From contig NZ_JACJTR010000032.1 in assembly GCF_014698795.1 (NCBI RefSeq), positions 1 through 64,000 of the forward strand: DNA of 64,000 bases, in the 5' to 3' direction. This document shows, piece after piece, positions 18,506 through 26,251 of the stretch. The notes beneath the pieces were generated by a model. That model did not search any database. It was not told the origin of the DNA and worked only from the letters and a program-made list of their open reading frames with translations. Position 1 is the first letter of the stretch. Every line of letters begins with the position of its first letter. The DNA is from Nostoc sp. FACHB-892. Its GTDB lineage: Bacteria; Cyanobacteriota; Cyanobacteriia; Cyanobacteriales; Nostocaceae. The position numbers were made by a program, and so were the translations under genes.

Positions 18506-19771
18506 CTATGCTATTTTCGTAAATCTCCGCGCTTGTCTGATTTCTGGGAGTACTGCCCTCAACTCATTAGGGGCAGCGTGAGCCGTTTGTATAGCTTGTT
18601 GTTGGGCAAGGCGTTGAGTTTCGGCACTCTGAGCTTGGCTTAAACGCTGCATCAGGTTTGTCCATCCCCCTTTGGTTTTCTCCCAGGTGTTCATAACTGC
18701 GATCGCATGAGTAATTTCGAGTTGTGCCGAGCGTTTCGACTTAGTGGCTAACTCAGCAGCCAAGAAGTCCACGACTATCGGGTTGAAGTTCTGGTACAAG
18801 TTATTCAGCTTCCTCTGTCCACTGTGCCAAGGTAGAATCCAGCGATTCCACTTGATTTTTTCTCTGACAACCAGTGGTACAAAATCATCAGCAAAAGCAG
18901 TCGGGTCTGTGATCCAGGCATCAATCAGGTCTTTCACGTTCTGGGCGGATTTGTACGGGTCATCAATCACCTGTTTTTTATTCGATTGTTCGATTTTCTC
19001 GAACGACCCCGCCGGAATAATTGACCTACAAGAGGGGTTATCGGTTTGTTGCAAAGACTCGGAATTTTTTGACAAGGAAGCGGGTAATTGTGGGGTTGGT
19101 TCTTCTGGGGTTGATTTTTCTAAGCTTGGTTTTTCTGGAGTTGGTTTTTCAAGGTTTAGTTGTTCAGTTTCACACACACACGATTCTTGGCTGGGAAATG
19201 CGTTTTGAGTTGAGGGTGCTGCATTAAGTGTGAATTCCTTAGATGGGATTACCTTATTGGGATATACTTCGTCTACCAAATCAGGTACCACTACTCCTAC
19301 CAGATTTGGTACCACTACCCCTACCAAATCAGGAACCACACCCCTACCAGATTTGGTACCACTACCCCCTCCTGATTTGGTACCACTGCCATTATTGTCA
19401 GGGGTATTATCATTGTGTGACAAGTTTTGATTAACACTATTTGTAGTGAATTCTTGTCTAATCGCTGGTAAAGAGTGCGAGTCAAGCCACTCACTTGGTT
19501 GAGTAAGTTCGTAAATGGATGTTCTACCTTTGCGCTCTTGTACAACTTTGATTAATCTGGCAGCAACTAAAACCCGCAATGATTTTCGGACAGTTTTTTC
19601 ATTCATCAAGCAGCTTCGAGCCATGTTAGGGATAGATTCAAAGCAGCTGTTTTTACCAGCACGTCTGACGATGTGGGAATATAAGCGATATTCCATTGGC
19701 TCCAGCCCGTACTCATCAAAGTAAGATGGAACAACGGGTAAAAACTCTTTGCGATCACTTGTTGTATTCAT
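18506..19771 (-). CDS. Winged-helix replication-type protein with internal tandem repeat
   Basis: 421 residues with the ribosome binding site GGAGGT before the ATG. Residues about 20-95 form a helix-turn-helix domain (MEYRLYSHIVRRAGKNSCFE, NEKTVRKSLRVLVAARLIKV) of the kind found in plasmid/phage replication initiators and DnaD-like loaders. A low-complexity region holds GSGTKSG- and VVPDLVG-type repeats encoded by 24-bp tandem units. A Pro/Glu-rich linker follows, then a C-terminal helical part (residues about 270-420). It lies immediately upstream of DnaB (11-base gap), so it may be the helicase loader or initiator of the replicon. This role is inferred from fold and neighbours. Confidence 0.72.
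   Translation of the reverse strand: MNTTSDRKEFLPVVPSYFDEYGLEPMEYRLYSHIVRRAGKNSCFESIPNMARSCLMNEKTVRKSLRVLVAARLIKVVQERKGRTSIYELTQPSEWLDSHSLPAIRQEFTTNSVNQNLSHNDNTPDNNGSGTKSGGGSGTKSGRGVVPDLVGVVVPNLVGVVVPDLVDEVYPNKVIPSKEFTLNAAPSTQNAFPSQESCVCETEQLNLEKPTPEKPSLEKSTPEEPTPQLPASLSKNSESLQQTDNPSCRSIIPAGSFEKIEQSNKKQVIDDPYKSAQNVKDLIDAWITDPTAFADDFVPLVVREKIKWNRWILPWHSGQRKLNNLYQNFNPIVVDFLAAELATKSKRSAQLEITHAIAVMNTWEKTKGGWTNLMQRLSQAQSAETQRLAQQQAIQTAHAAPNELRAVLPEIRQARRFTKIA
19273..19400. repeat. 24-bp tandem repeats with palindromic cores (iteron-like)
   Basis: About five units of 23-24 bp lie inside the winged-helix gene: CTACCAAATCAGGTACCAC, CTACCAGATTTGGTACCAC and so on, alternating AAATCAGG and GATTTGG cores around GGTACC. 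One unit is 23 bp, and this switches the encoded repeat from one peptide frame (VVPDLVG) to another (GSGTKSG). Regularly spaced 20-ish bp direct repeats are how iteron origins look. Confidence 0.75.
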
Positions 19772-19875
19772 ACCTTAAACCTCCGTTTCATGCCTAAACT
19801 TAGTGGTTCAACATCCGCATCAGAAAAAGAAAACCATTCACCAACTAAGCGTTGATACTGGTATTGTTCATACAA
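19768..19875 (-). CDS. Small protein overlapping the winged-helix gene start
   Basis: A 35-residue frame from a TTG at 19875 (YEQYQYQRLVGEWFSFSDAD, then VEPLSLGMKRRFKV). Its stop overlaps the start of the winged-helix gene by 4 bases (ATGA), which suggests translational coupling. The sequence resembles the C-terminal tail of GIY-YIG-type plasmid proteins (LVGEWF motif), so it may instead be a remnant. It sits 13 bases after the AlkB-like gene. Confidence 0.45.
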   Translation of the reverse strand: MYEQYQYQRLVGEWFSFSDADVEPLSLGMKRRFKV

Positions 19876-19888
19876 TTTATGAATTTGC

Positions 19889-20488
19889 TCATCTCTTGCC
19901 CCCTACGTGTGGGCGAAATGTCAGATTAATCCGTGTACTGACAACCTTATTGGTTTTCGGAACTTGATGCAGATGAGTACTCTGACAGCCTGGAAGCATC
20001 ACCAGCAGACTTCCATGCTCCAGCCAGAAGTCAGTCGGCTTGCCCCCAATGGGCTTAATTTGGAATTTACGAACCGAACCCAGGCTGACAGAGGCGATCG
20101 CTGGGTTAAATCCCATTGAAGCTTCACTGTCGTTATGCCAGCCGATACTGTCTTGTCCGCTTCTATATTGATTGCCAATGACGATGCGAAAGTTATAACC
20201 AGCAGTTGCGGTGATTCTGTCGCGTAACTTAGCCAGAGCGTCTGTCCAAGGCAGTGGTTTAAGTAATACACTTTTGGAGTAAAGGTAATCACAGCCTTCA
20301 TCCCCGTAAATACATTCCAAACGAGGCACAAGCATAGTTTTACCCAGCATCCTGATTTGGTTTTGCTGCCATTGCAGTTCTTGGCAATGTTGGTAGAGTT
20401 CGTCGGCTTCTTCCTTGTTCAAAAATTCTGGATAATAGTTGACTGGTAAAGTAGGAACAGATTCGGGAAATAAAGTTAGTTGTTGCAT
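19889..20488 (-). CDS. AlkB-like 2-oxoglutarate/Fe(II) dioxygenase
   Basis: 199 residues. The double-stranded beta-helix signature is present: the iron ligands H and D in GWHNDSEASMG (about residues 116-126), the distal histidine in STHLHQVPKTN (about 172-182), and the 2-oxoglutarate-binding arginines of RINLTFRP. The NQYRSGQDSIGWHND segment matches AlkB/ALKBH2-type DNA repair enzymes, which remove alkyl groups from DNA bases. It overlaps the start of nothing downstream but is overlapped 13 bases by the upstream methyltransferase gene, so they form one operon. A role in plasmid-borne DNA repair or base-modification handling is plausible. Confidence 0.9.
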   Translation of the reverse strand: MQQLTLFPESVPTLPVNYYPEFLNKEEADELYQHCQELQWQQNQIRMLGKTMLVPRLECIYGDEGCDYLYSKSVLLKPLPWTDALAKLRDRITATAGYNFRIVIGNQYRSGQDSIGWHNDSEASMGFNPAIASVSLGSVRKFQIKPIGGKPTDFWLEHGSLLVMLPGCQSTHLHQVPKTNKVVSTRINLTFRPHVGGKR

Positions 20489-21165
20489 AATTCTCCTTTG
20501 GCAATTGCCCGAACAATTCCTTCTGCCCGTTCCTGTGAAATAGCCTGTTCTGGGTTCTTATAAAATCCAGCGATCGCCGACTTGGGACGAATAATAATTT
20601 GCTGCCCTGTTGCGCGTTTGTCCCATACAAAGCACGAGATGGTAATGTTGTCTGTTGCCCAACGAGTACCCCGTTTATCCTTACGAAAACAGAAGCGCGG
20701 CATAATGATCACAAGTGATGGCGGGTGCTGCTGTAAGAAATCCGCCCGATCATCACAGGGTTCGAGAAAGCTGGTAAGTAAAAAAGCAGCGACACCTACA
20801 CGCGCTTTCTGGTAGGCATTCTTGATAATTGGTGCAGCAAAATCCGAGTATGGTGGATTAGTGCAGATCCAGTCACAATCGGGAAAATTAGCCCATGACT
20901 CGGATAGTGTTGCATCCAGATAGTAATCAGCTGCTTTATGTGGATCAATATCGTTCGTCCACATTTGCTTGGTGTAGGGCCACACCGATAGTAATGATGC
21001 AATCGCTCCCATCCCTACGCAAGGCTCACCAATCACACCAGATAACGGGACATGACGCAGGAGTTCTGTGGTAAACCATGAAGGTGACTCATAGAAGTTC
21101 AATGGATGCCGGGTGACAGTTTCAAGAACAGCTGTCTGGGGTTTTAATAATGGTGTGACAGTCAT
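20476..21165 (-). CDS. DNA methyltransferase-like protein (NPPY motif)
   Basis: 229 residues. Motif I-like glycines (GVIGEPCVGMGAIASLLSVW, about 40-59) and a clear catalytic motif WICTNPPYSDF (about 95-105) mark an N6-adenine or N4-cytosine SAM-dependent methyltransferase fold. The family resembles phage/plasmid orphan methylases with no restriction partner. It overlaps both neighbours by a few bases. The target site cannot be read from the sequence. A 20-30 residue tail mentions no extra domain. Confidence 0.85.
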   Translation of the reverse strand: MTVTPLLKPQTAVLETVTRHPLNFYESPSWFTTELLRHVPLSGVIGEPCVGMGAIASLLSVWPYTKQMWTNDIDPHKAADYYLDATLSESWANFPDCDWICTNPPYSDFAAPIIKNAYQKARVGVAAFLLTSFLEPCDDRADFLQQHPPSLVIIMPRFCFRKDKRGTRWATDNITISCFVWDKRATGQQIIIRPKSAIAGFYKNPEQAISQERAEGIVRAIAKGELCNN

Positions 21166-21365
21166 ACTGCCTCCTGCGGTTGTTGAACAATCGTTGCGCT
21201 GATGGATTCAAAATCAACCTGAAATATGTTTAAATCACGAGTTATTTCGCCACTGTTATAAAATCCAACGATGTGCTGTCTGATTGCATCTTCTGTGAGT
21301 CCATCAGGAATATGAATGTGGGCTTCGCTAACGATTTTTTCTACTACTTGAACTACGACTTTCAT
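21162..21365 (-). CDS. Small unknown plasmid protein, 67 aa
   Basis: 67 residues (MKVVVQVVEKIVSEAHIHIP ...), alternating strand/helix, ending QPQEAV. Its stop overlaps the methyltransferase start by 4 bases (ATGA), so it is translated in the same operon. No family is recognised. Confidence 0.6.
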   Translation of the reverse strand: MKVVVQVVEKIVSEAHIHIPDGLTEDAIRQHIVGFYNSGEITRDLNIFQVDFESISATIVQQPQEAV

Positions 21366-21373
21366 AAATACTC

Positions 21374-21823
21374 CTAAAACTCAATTCGGTTCAAAGTTTG
21401 TAATTGTGCAGCAAGTGTGCTAATAAAATCCTGTAGTTCTTCTGTTGCTTCTTGAGGGCTGATTGTTTTTTCAGAAACGTAAAGCTTTGTATTTTCTAAA
21501 TAAACTTCTACACGAGTCATATTTGTATGTGGCAAAGTCAATAGTGTTAAAGTAAATTTCTCATATTTGCAAAAGTAGTATTGACATTCTTCACTCAGAG
21601 ATTGCCCTCGCTGCCATTTGATAATTTCTGTATCGTCATCGTTAGCAAGTTCAAACTCAACTTCTTCGATTGCAGTTAAAGCCATAGCCACACACGCTCT
21701 TTCTGCTGGATGTGTAGCTGATTGCATTCGATATGATTCGGGGACTACATAGCCTTGGAGCGCGTAGAATTTCTTAGCTAGTTTTTCAATCAATACATCT
21801 TTCTGGAAGTAGCCGAGTTCCAT
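21374..21823 (-). CDS. Unknown plasmid protein, 149 aa
   Basis: I start at the ATG at 21823 (MELGYFQKDVLIEKLAKKFY), which has GAGGGG upstream. A longer frame upstream to 22027 translates only the heptamer repeat array as repeated VIGHRSS and is not likely to be the real start. The protein has a helical N-terminus and a segment KFTLTLLTLPHTNMTRVEVY that looks strand-rich. No family is recognised. It lies 8 bases before the small gene at 21365. Confidence 0.62.
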   Translation of the reverse strand: MELGYFQKDVLIEKLAKKFYALQGYVVPESYRMQSATHPAERACVAMALTAIEEVEFELANDDDTEIIKWQRGQSLSEECQYYFCKYEKFTLTLLTLPHTNMTRVEVYLENTKLYVSEKTISPQEATEELQDFISTLAAQLQTLNRIEF

Positions 21824-21896
21824 ATCTTTTCCCCTCAAGGTAAAATTTACCTTTGTTGTAAAAGTCTTAATTTTTGATGATTCGGCGATCGCTCTG

Positions 21897-22023
21897 CTTG
21901 ACCGATGACCAATGACTAATGACCGATGACCGATGACCAATGACCGATGACCGATGACCGATGACCAATGACCGATGACCGATGACCGATGACCGATGAT
22001 CGATGACCGATGACCGATGACCA
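21897..22023. repeat. Heptamer tandem repeat array (CGATGAC type)
   Basis: About 18 near-perfect units of CGATGAC with occasional CAATGAC variants, starting right after the preceding gene's stop. Translated on the minus strand it gives a false IGHRSSV repeat. It lies directly between two genes of the operon. It could act as a spacer, a recombination site or a transcript-stability element. Confidence 0.9.
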
Positions 22024-22911
22024 TCAAGCAGTAACTACAGCTTTCTTGCTAGCGAAAGCCCCCGCCTGCCTTAGCGCTGCTCCAGGACTGGGATGAGCGA
22101 AGAACTCTTCTATAGCTTTGGTCAACCCAGCCGCAACAGCCGGCTCGTGACAAGCGTAGACATAGATGGGTTGTTGCACACCGTTAACCAATCGCGTTTC
22201 TTGGCGATCGCCTAACTGTGGGTAAAACGTGCGAACCCATGTCCCAAGATGTCCCCGGTAGTGAGGGCCATTGATAGGGACTTTTTTTCCAAGTTCGCTC
22301 TCTGCAAAATTCACCACGCCAAGCCAGCGTTCTTCTGAAGGGGTTAGCAATTTTCTGTTGTGTTCTGCCAAAAGATTCCCGGCATAGTCTTTAAATTGCT
22401 GTTCCATGTATGGGTTGAGTCTGCCACCAGTTAACTCAGCTAAAGTTTTCATGGCTAGGACAAGAGTATGCAATCGCTGTTCAACTGGAGGGAGGGGTGG
22501 TGTAGTGGGTTGTTCTTGTGGTTGAGTAGCGGGTTTTGTCCAGCCCATAATGTCTTGCATCCAGGCGCGAACACCAATCCGGTTAAAAGCTTTGCATACA
22601 AGTCTGGCTTGCTGTTTGCAGTACCGCCCAGCATCAAAAGCGTAATATTCAATAACGGCAGCAACACCCATATCAGGTATTCCCTCATTCCAGGTTTCCA
22701 GTGCCGCAGGGCTAAATCCTTGTCGTATAAGGCTTTGGGCTAATGCAGAAGGTTCCAGTGCCGCACTTAGTAATGCACGACGAAGCGAAGAATCTTGTAC
22801 ATCTGCCAGCCTTGCAGTTGCCCGAATACTGGCTTTACCTTGTCCATTAGAGTCAACAGTGATTTCTTGCTTTATCTGTTCGATGATTTGAGCTACTTCG
22901 ATTTGTGACAT
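22024..22911 (-). CDS. Unknown plasmid protein, 295 aa
   Basis: 295 residues. Helical N-terminus (MSQIEVAQIIEQIKQEITVD), then a segment RATARLADVQDSSLRRALLS, which could be a helix-turn-helix-like motif, and a central ALETWNEGIPDMGVAAVIEY stretch. Residues about 170-290 are helical with a proline-rich linker (QPQEQPTTPPLPPVEQ, about 137-152). The pattern resembles plasmid/phage antirepressor-like proteins, but I cannot confirm that. It heads the middle part of the long minus-strand block. Confidence 0.6.
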   Translation of the reverse strand: MSQIEVAQIIEQIKQEITVDSNGQGKASIRATARLADVQDSSLRRALLSAALEPSALAQSLIRQGFSPAALETWNEGIPDMGVAAVIEYYAFDAGRYCKQQARLVCKAFNRIGVRAWMQDIMGWTKPATQPQEQPTTPPLPPVEQRLHTLVLAMKTLAELTGGRLNPYMEQQFKDYAGNLLAEHNRKLLTPSEERWLGVVNFAESELGKKVPINGPHYRGHLGTWVRTFYPQLGDRQETRLVNGVQQPIYVYACHEPAVAAGLTKAIEEFFAHPSPGAALRQAGAFASKKAVVTA

Positions 22912-22954
22912 AACTTTAGTTGGGTGATAATTTTTCGTTGTTGATTAGAGAGAA

Positions 22955-23413
22955 TTAGACATTTACGCGTACTAAACTTTTTTCACCAACCAGCGAGAAA
23001 CGATTAAACATTGTCAGTGTTTCAGTCAATGTTGGCGATACCAATTCGACAAGGTAAAACCAAAACTTATCTACAAGTACAACCCCCAGAATCAGCCGTT
23101 GTTTTGTGTCATCCCCATAAGAACATAGGATTACTTTCTGCCCCAAAACGAAAGCAGGTTTTTGCACAGTGAGGGTTTCTAACTGCCCAGTCCCAATGAT
23201 TTGGTGTTCTGTAGCGTGGACAATTTCATCACCACAGATGACTGTATAAAGCCAACACTCATATTTCCATTGCACACCAGAGCAATAGCCAAATGTTCTT
23301 GTGGTTTTCAGGTAAACTCTTTCTAATAAATTGACATCAACCGTTGGAATTGTTTTGCCCCAAGGTGGGGAAATATACCAACTATTTTTCAGGGTATTAA
23401 CGTAGTCAATCAT
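22955..23413 (-). CDS. Unknown beta-rich protein, 152 aa
   Basis: 152 residues beginning MIDYVNTLKNSWYISPPWGK, with a strand-rich pattern (CWLYTVICGDEIVHATEHQI, QKVILCSYGDDTKQRLILGV), reminiscent of an SH3-like barrel. There is no signal or membrane segment. It lies in the plasmid block 40 bases from the next gene. No family is recognised. Confidence 0.58.
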   Translation of the reverse strand: MIDYVNTLKNSWYISPPWGKTIPTVDVNLLERVYLKTTRTFGYCSGVQWKYECWLYTVICGDEIVHATEHQIIGTGQLETLTVQKPAFVLGQKVILCSYGDDTKQRLILGVVLVDKFWFYLVELVSPTLTETLTMFNRFSLVGEKSLVRVNV

Positions 23414-23454
23414 GCTTTCTCCTCGTTGATTTTAATTTCAATAAGGTCAACAAC

Positions 23455-23655
23455 CTAAAAATCCTCGGCAATTTCCAACAAAAAGCCGCGTCCCGTGTTC
23501 TGTACTTGCACCAGTTCTTTATCCAGCAGGGTTTGAATGACTGAATCGGAGAATTGGAATTGCAAACGGTGCAATGGAACACAGCCACCGCAAAGCTGAA
23601 GTAAACGCAGCAAGTGCTTGGCTCTAGCCTCAAAGTTATCTGTAGACTTAGCCAT
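23455..23655 (-). CDS. Small winged-helix-like protein
   Basis: 66 residues from the ATG at 23655, which overlaps the upstream gene's stop by 8 bases. The pattern KHLLRLLQLCGGCVPLHRLQ followed by DSVIQTLLDKELVQVQNTGR looks like a small winged-helix module. DNA-binding is inferred from shape only. It is probably translated by coupling to the upstream gene. Confidence 0.55.
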   Translation of the reverse strand: MAKSTDNFEARAKHLLRLLQLCGGCVPLHRLQFQFSDSVIQTLLDKELVQVQNTGRGFLLEIAEDF

Positions 23656-23974
23656 TGTTTGCACCTTGAGTTAATACAGTTAACTGTCGGTTGAGAATGC
23701 TTATCTGTTGTTGATAAAAGTCAATCTCTGCGGTAATTTGCTGGAATAATTCTTCTGGCGTGAGCGGTTGGATTTGATCCTCTTTCAAGTACGATATTTC
23801 ATCAGAATTCTTGTTAGGCATCAGTACATAGCGCCAACCATCATCAAATTGTTCAGCTAACTCTGTACCAGAGGGATAGTAATAAAGTCCCAAAATGATG
23901 CCCTGTTGTGTACGCTGTTCTAAGGGAAAGCGAGGGTAGCCCCAGTGTTGGGGGATTGAGATTGTAGGTTGCAT
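23648..23974 (-). CDS. Unknown protein, 108 aa
   Basis: 108 residues. The N-terminal half is strand-like with many aromatics (HWGYPRFPLEQRTQQGIILG, LYYYPSGTELAEQFDDGWRY); the C-terminal half is a coiled helix (TPEELFQQITAEIDFYQQQI). It resembles small SH3-like plasmid proteins. It overlaps the next small gene by 8 bases. Confidence 0.58.
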   Translation of the reverse strand: MQPTISIPQHWGYPRFPLEQRTQQGIILGLYYYPSGTELAEQFDDGWRYVLMPNKNSDEISYLKEDQIQPLTPEELFQQITAEIDFYQQQISILNRQLTVLTQGANNG

Positions 23975-24332
23975 ATTGATTGGTGAATGAAGGGAAAATG
24001 AGAGAAGAATTCAGGAGTCAGAATTCAGAAGTCAGAATTTCGGGAAGAGGTGGGAAGAAGAGGAGGAAGGAAAGCAGATTTTATTAACTTCTCCACCCTG
24101 CTCTTTGTTTCTTTACTGACTCCTGACCAAACAATTCGCAATTCGCAGTTCGCAATTCGCAATTGAAAATGCGAATTATGAACTAATTGATTAATTGGCT
24201 AACCTTGGAGTCAAAGCCGCCACCAACCTACGGTATGGTGGTCAACAAGATAGTGGGAGGTACAAGCCCCCACTAAATTGTCTTAATTGCGAATTGCGAA
24301 TTGGAGTTGACTCCTGGATTCTGACTTCTTAA
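23975..24332. repeat. Gene-free spacer with short repeats
   Basis: Repeats of the GAATTCAGAAGTCAGAAT type near 24005-24040, and CAATTCG heptamers at about 24131-24165 and 24280-24302. No gene is seen. The spacer separates two gene groups on the minus strand. Confidence 0.6.
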
Positions 24333-25202
24333 TTACGCTGTGACTAACTCCGCTCTCTCCAGCAGCCGTTGCAATTTATTGCCAGTTAGCTGTTCTAACG
24401 GTTGGTCTAAAATATATTCATCAAAAATGGATTTACCATCAGTAGACACATCCACCATCGACAGCGATCGCACAGCATCATAGACCGAGTTAGAATACTG
24501 CTGTTGGTCTGAACAACCCTGGATTATCCACCAGTTACCGTCAGTGCATCCGACTTGCCCCAGTTTCACACCCTTGTTGTTGTAAATGCCATCATCGAGA
24601 ATTTCAAACCCATAGTTCTGGCACTCGTTGAAGATATGCGCCATGATTTGGTTTTCGGTAGAAGAAAGCATGGGGGCAGAGGCGCAGAGGGGCAGAGGAG
24701 AAAGTTGTTGTAGGTTTTTCCCCTCTGCACCCCTGCTCCCCTGCACCTCTGCTTTCTCCTGCACAGGTAATGAGCCGTCTTTGTAGTAAGTGCAGATGAA
24801 GCGATCGCAACGCATTAGAGTGTTGGCACGAAATACTTCTTTATCGTTGACCATCACTACCCAGCGTTGCGTTAAGTGGTTGTCGTCATGGCTGATGCTG
24901 GCTACCAGTTTGTCATCAGCGTAATATTCGTGATGAGCAAAAGAGATTTCAACTATTCTGAGGGGTTCGGGAGCTACGGCTTGGGCTTGGTTAACGATGT
25001 AGTTGTCGAGTTCGGCTTGTGCTGCGGCTTGGTTGTCAATTTTCTGAAGCTGCGTGGATTGATGGGTGATGATTGCGTTTACCCAGGTTTGGGCCGCTCT
25101 TTTGTCCCCGGTGGGTGTAACGCCACGTTCGGCAGCGATTCTTTTGAGACATGGGAGATTATAGCGGGAAAGGGCTTGCTGTGTGTAGGTTGGATGGGTC
25201 AT
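24333..25202 (-). CDS. SAP-like plasmid protein with in-frame repeat insertion
   Basis: 289 residues from the ATG at 25202, chosen for the AGGAAA upstream and because the nine residues before it are not conserved in character. The N-terminus (SRYNLPCLKRIAAERGVTPT) has a SAP-like leucine-rich helix pattern, suggesting nucleic-acid binding. A central beta-rich part is followed, at about residues 145-178, by a stretch encoded by GGGGCAGAGG-type low-complexity DNA (VQGSRGAEGKNLQQLSPLPL). The C-terminal part has a WWIIQGCSDQQQYS segment. The inserted stretch has base composition unlike the rest but keeps the frame. Confidence 0.62.
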   Translation of the reverse strand: MTHPTYTQQALSRYNLPCLKRIAAERGVTPTGDKRAAQTWVNAIITHQSTQLQKIDNQAAAQAELDNYIVNQAQAVAPEPLRIVEISFAHHEYYADDKLVASISHDDNHLTQRWVVMVNDKEVFRANTLMRCDRFICTYYKDGSLPVQEKAEVQGSRGAEGKNLQQLSPLPLCASAPMLSSTENQIMAHIFNECQNYGFEILDDGIYNNKGVKLGQVGCTDGNWWIIQGCSDQQQYSNSVYDAVRSLSMVDVSTDGKSIFDEYILDQPLEQLTGNKLQRLLERAELVTA

Positions 25203-25300
25203 AATAAGATTTCCTGTAAAAAGGGTCAAAGGGCGATCGCTACAAGTTTTCCAGGCTGAGGCGGTTGTCCTTTGTTTTGTCTCTTATTATTTTACATATT

Positions 25301-25648
25301 TTATGGAAATTGGTCAACGGTTACGGACGAGATTTTTTGTAACAATGGGTAACTAAAGGTTTGTGCTACAACAGGATAAAATTGCCTAAGCTCGATCCCC
25401 AAAATTTGACAATATTTTAAGATAAGAGACAAAGAAACAGAGCGATCACCTTTACCCTTCCATTTTTCTATTTTATGAATTAACTGCTGAGAGCAAGGTT
25501 CTCCAAGTCTTGTAATTGCTTGTGCTACTTCTTCTCTAGAAAGTTTCTTGTCTTCTCTTTGCTGAAACAAAAACTCACCATATTCCTGATCCCAGTCAAT
25601 CCGGGATACCAAATCCAAAGGTATTCCTTGCATTACGATTTCTCTCAC
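25301..25648 (-). CDS. XRE-type helix-turn-helix regulator
   Basis: 115 residues from a GTG at 25648, which has AGGAG 5 bases upstream (an ATG at 25633 is the alternative). The helix-turn-helix is at about 33-88 (REDKKLSREEVAQAITRLGE, then a LILKYCQILGIELRQFYPVV tail). It is the first gene of the minus-strand plasmid block and lies next to two palindromes in its upstream region, so it is probably the repressor of its own promoter and perhaps of the divergent one. Confidence 0.72.
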   Translation of the reverse strand: MREIVMQGIPLDLVSRIDWDQEYGEFLFQQREDKKLSREEVAQAITRLGEPCSQQLIHKIEKWKGKGDRSVSLSLILKYCQILGIELRQFYPVVAQTFSYPLLQKISSVTVDQFP

Positions 25649-25664
25649 TGATACTCCTATATTT

Positions 25665-25707
25665 ACACAATGTGTGGAAATAGTGGTATACTTCTTCTAT
25701 GAAGTAT
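25665..25707. promoter_or_regulatory. Palindrome pair upstream of XRE regulator
   Basis: Two inverted repeats lie 16-60 bases upstream of the regulator start: ACACAATGTGT (25665-25675), and ATACTTC-TTCTAT-GAAGTAT (25688-25707). Such spacing fits operator sites of an autoregulated XRE repressor. No footprint evidence is available here. Confidence 0.55.
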
Positions 25708-26251
25708 GTAAAACCTAAGCAGTATTAGCGTAGAGCCTAAATCGTCAAAGCGATCGCTCTAAATTCGTGTTGTCTTTTAGGAAGTAAGTTGAGAGTTCTT
25801 AGTCTGAAGAGGGTTCTAAAAATGACAGACCCACAAGTAATACTTTTCAGCAATCAATGGTGCAACAAATGCCCACACTGGGCTGCACCAAGCCATACAT
25901 AAACTGCTGCGACACGGTTCAGTTAACTAAGCAAAGCAACTGTTGGCGTGTCAAAATGCTCTACTGGCAACGGTTATAGCTCCACAAGTACAGCTTGGGG
26001 TTTTCAAAGCGGCAGGTAAGCTCATGCCGCTTTCCTTGTCATGGACATTTTATATACGGAAATGTAGAGACAATGCCAAAGCCGACAAAGCAACAAGGAT
26101 GATTACCGCAGATGCAAATATATATGTAAACAAGTTAAGGAAAAACCCCAACCTCAGTAAAAGGTTTGGGGAATTAATATCAATTTAATTACACCTCCAT
26201 CATGGCACAACTCGATATACGTTCCAGTACTGTTCAGCTAGGGGTGGAATA
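25708..26251. other. Gene-poor region with two hairpins
   Basis: One hairpin has 9-bp arms AAAGCGGCA and TGCCGCTTT (26006-26033). A second, with CCCCAACCT paired to AGGTTTGGGG at 26146-26171, could terminate transcription ahead of the gene at 26252. A 25-residue frame starting at 25821 has a weak purine-rich site and is not called. Confidence 0.45.

Noticed and set aside
21823-22027. Upstream extension of the 149-aa protein with repeated IGHRSS units
   Set aside because: The residues come only from the heptamer array. A start with a ribosome binding site lies after the array, so the extension is an artefact.
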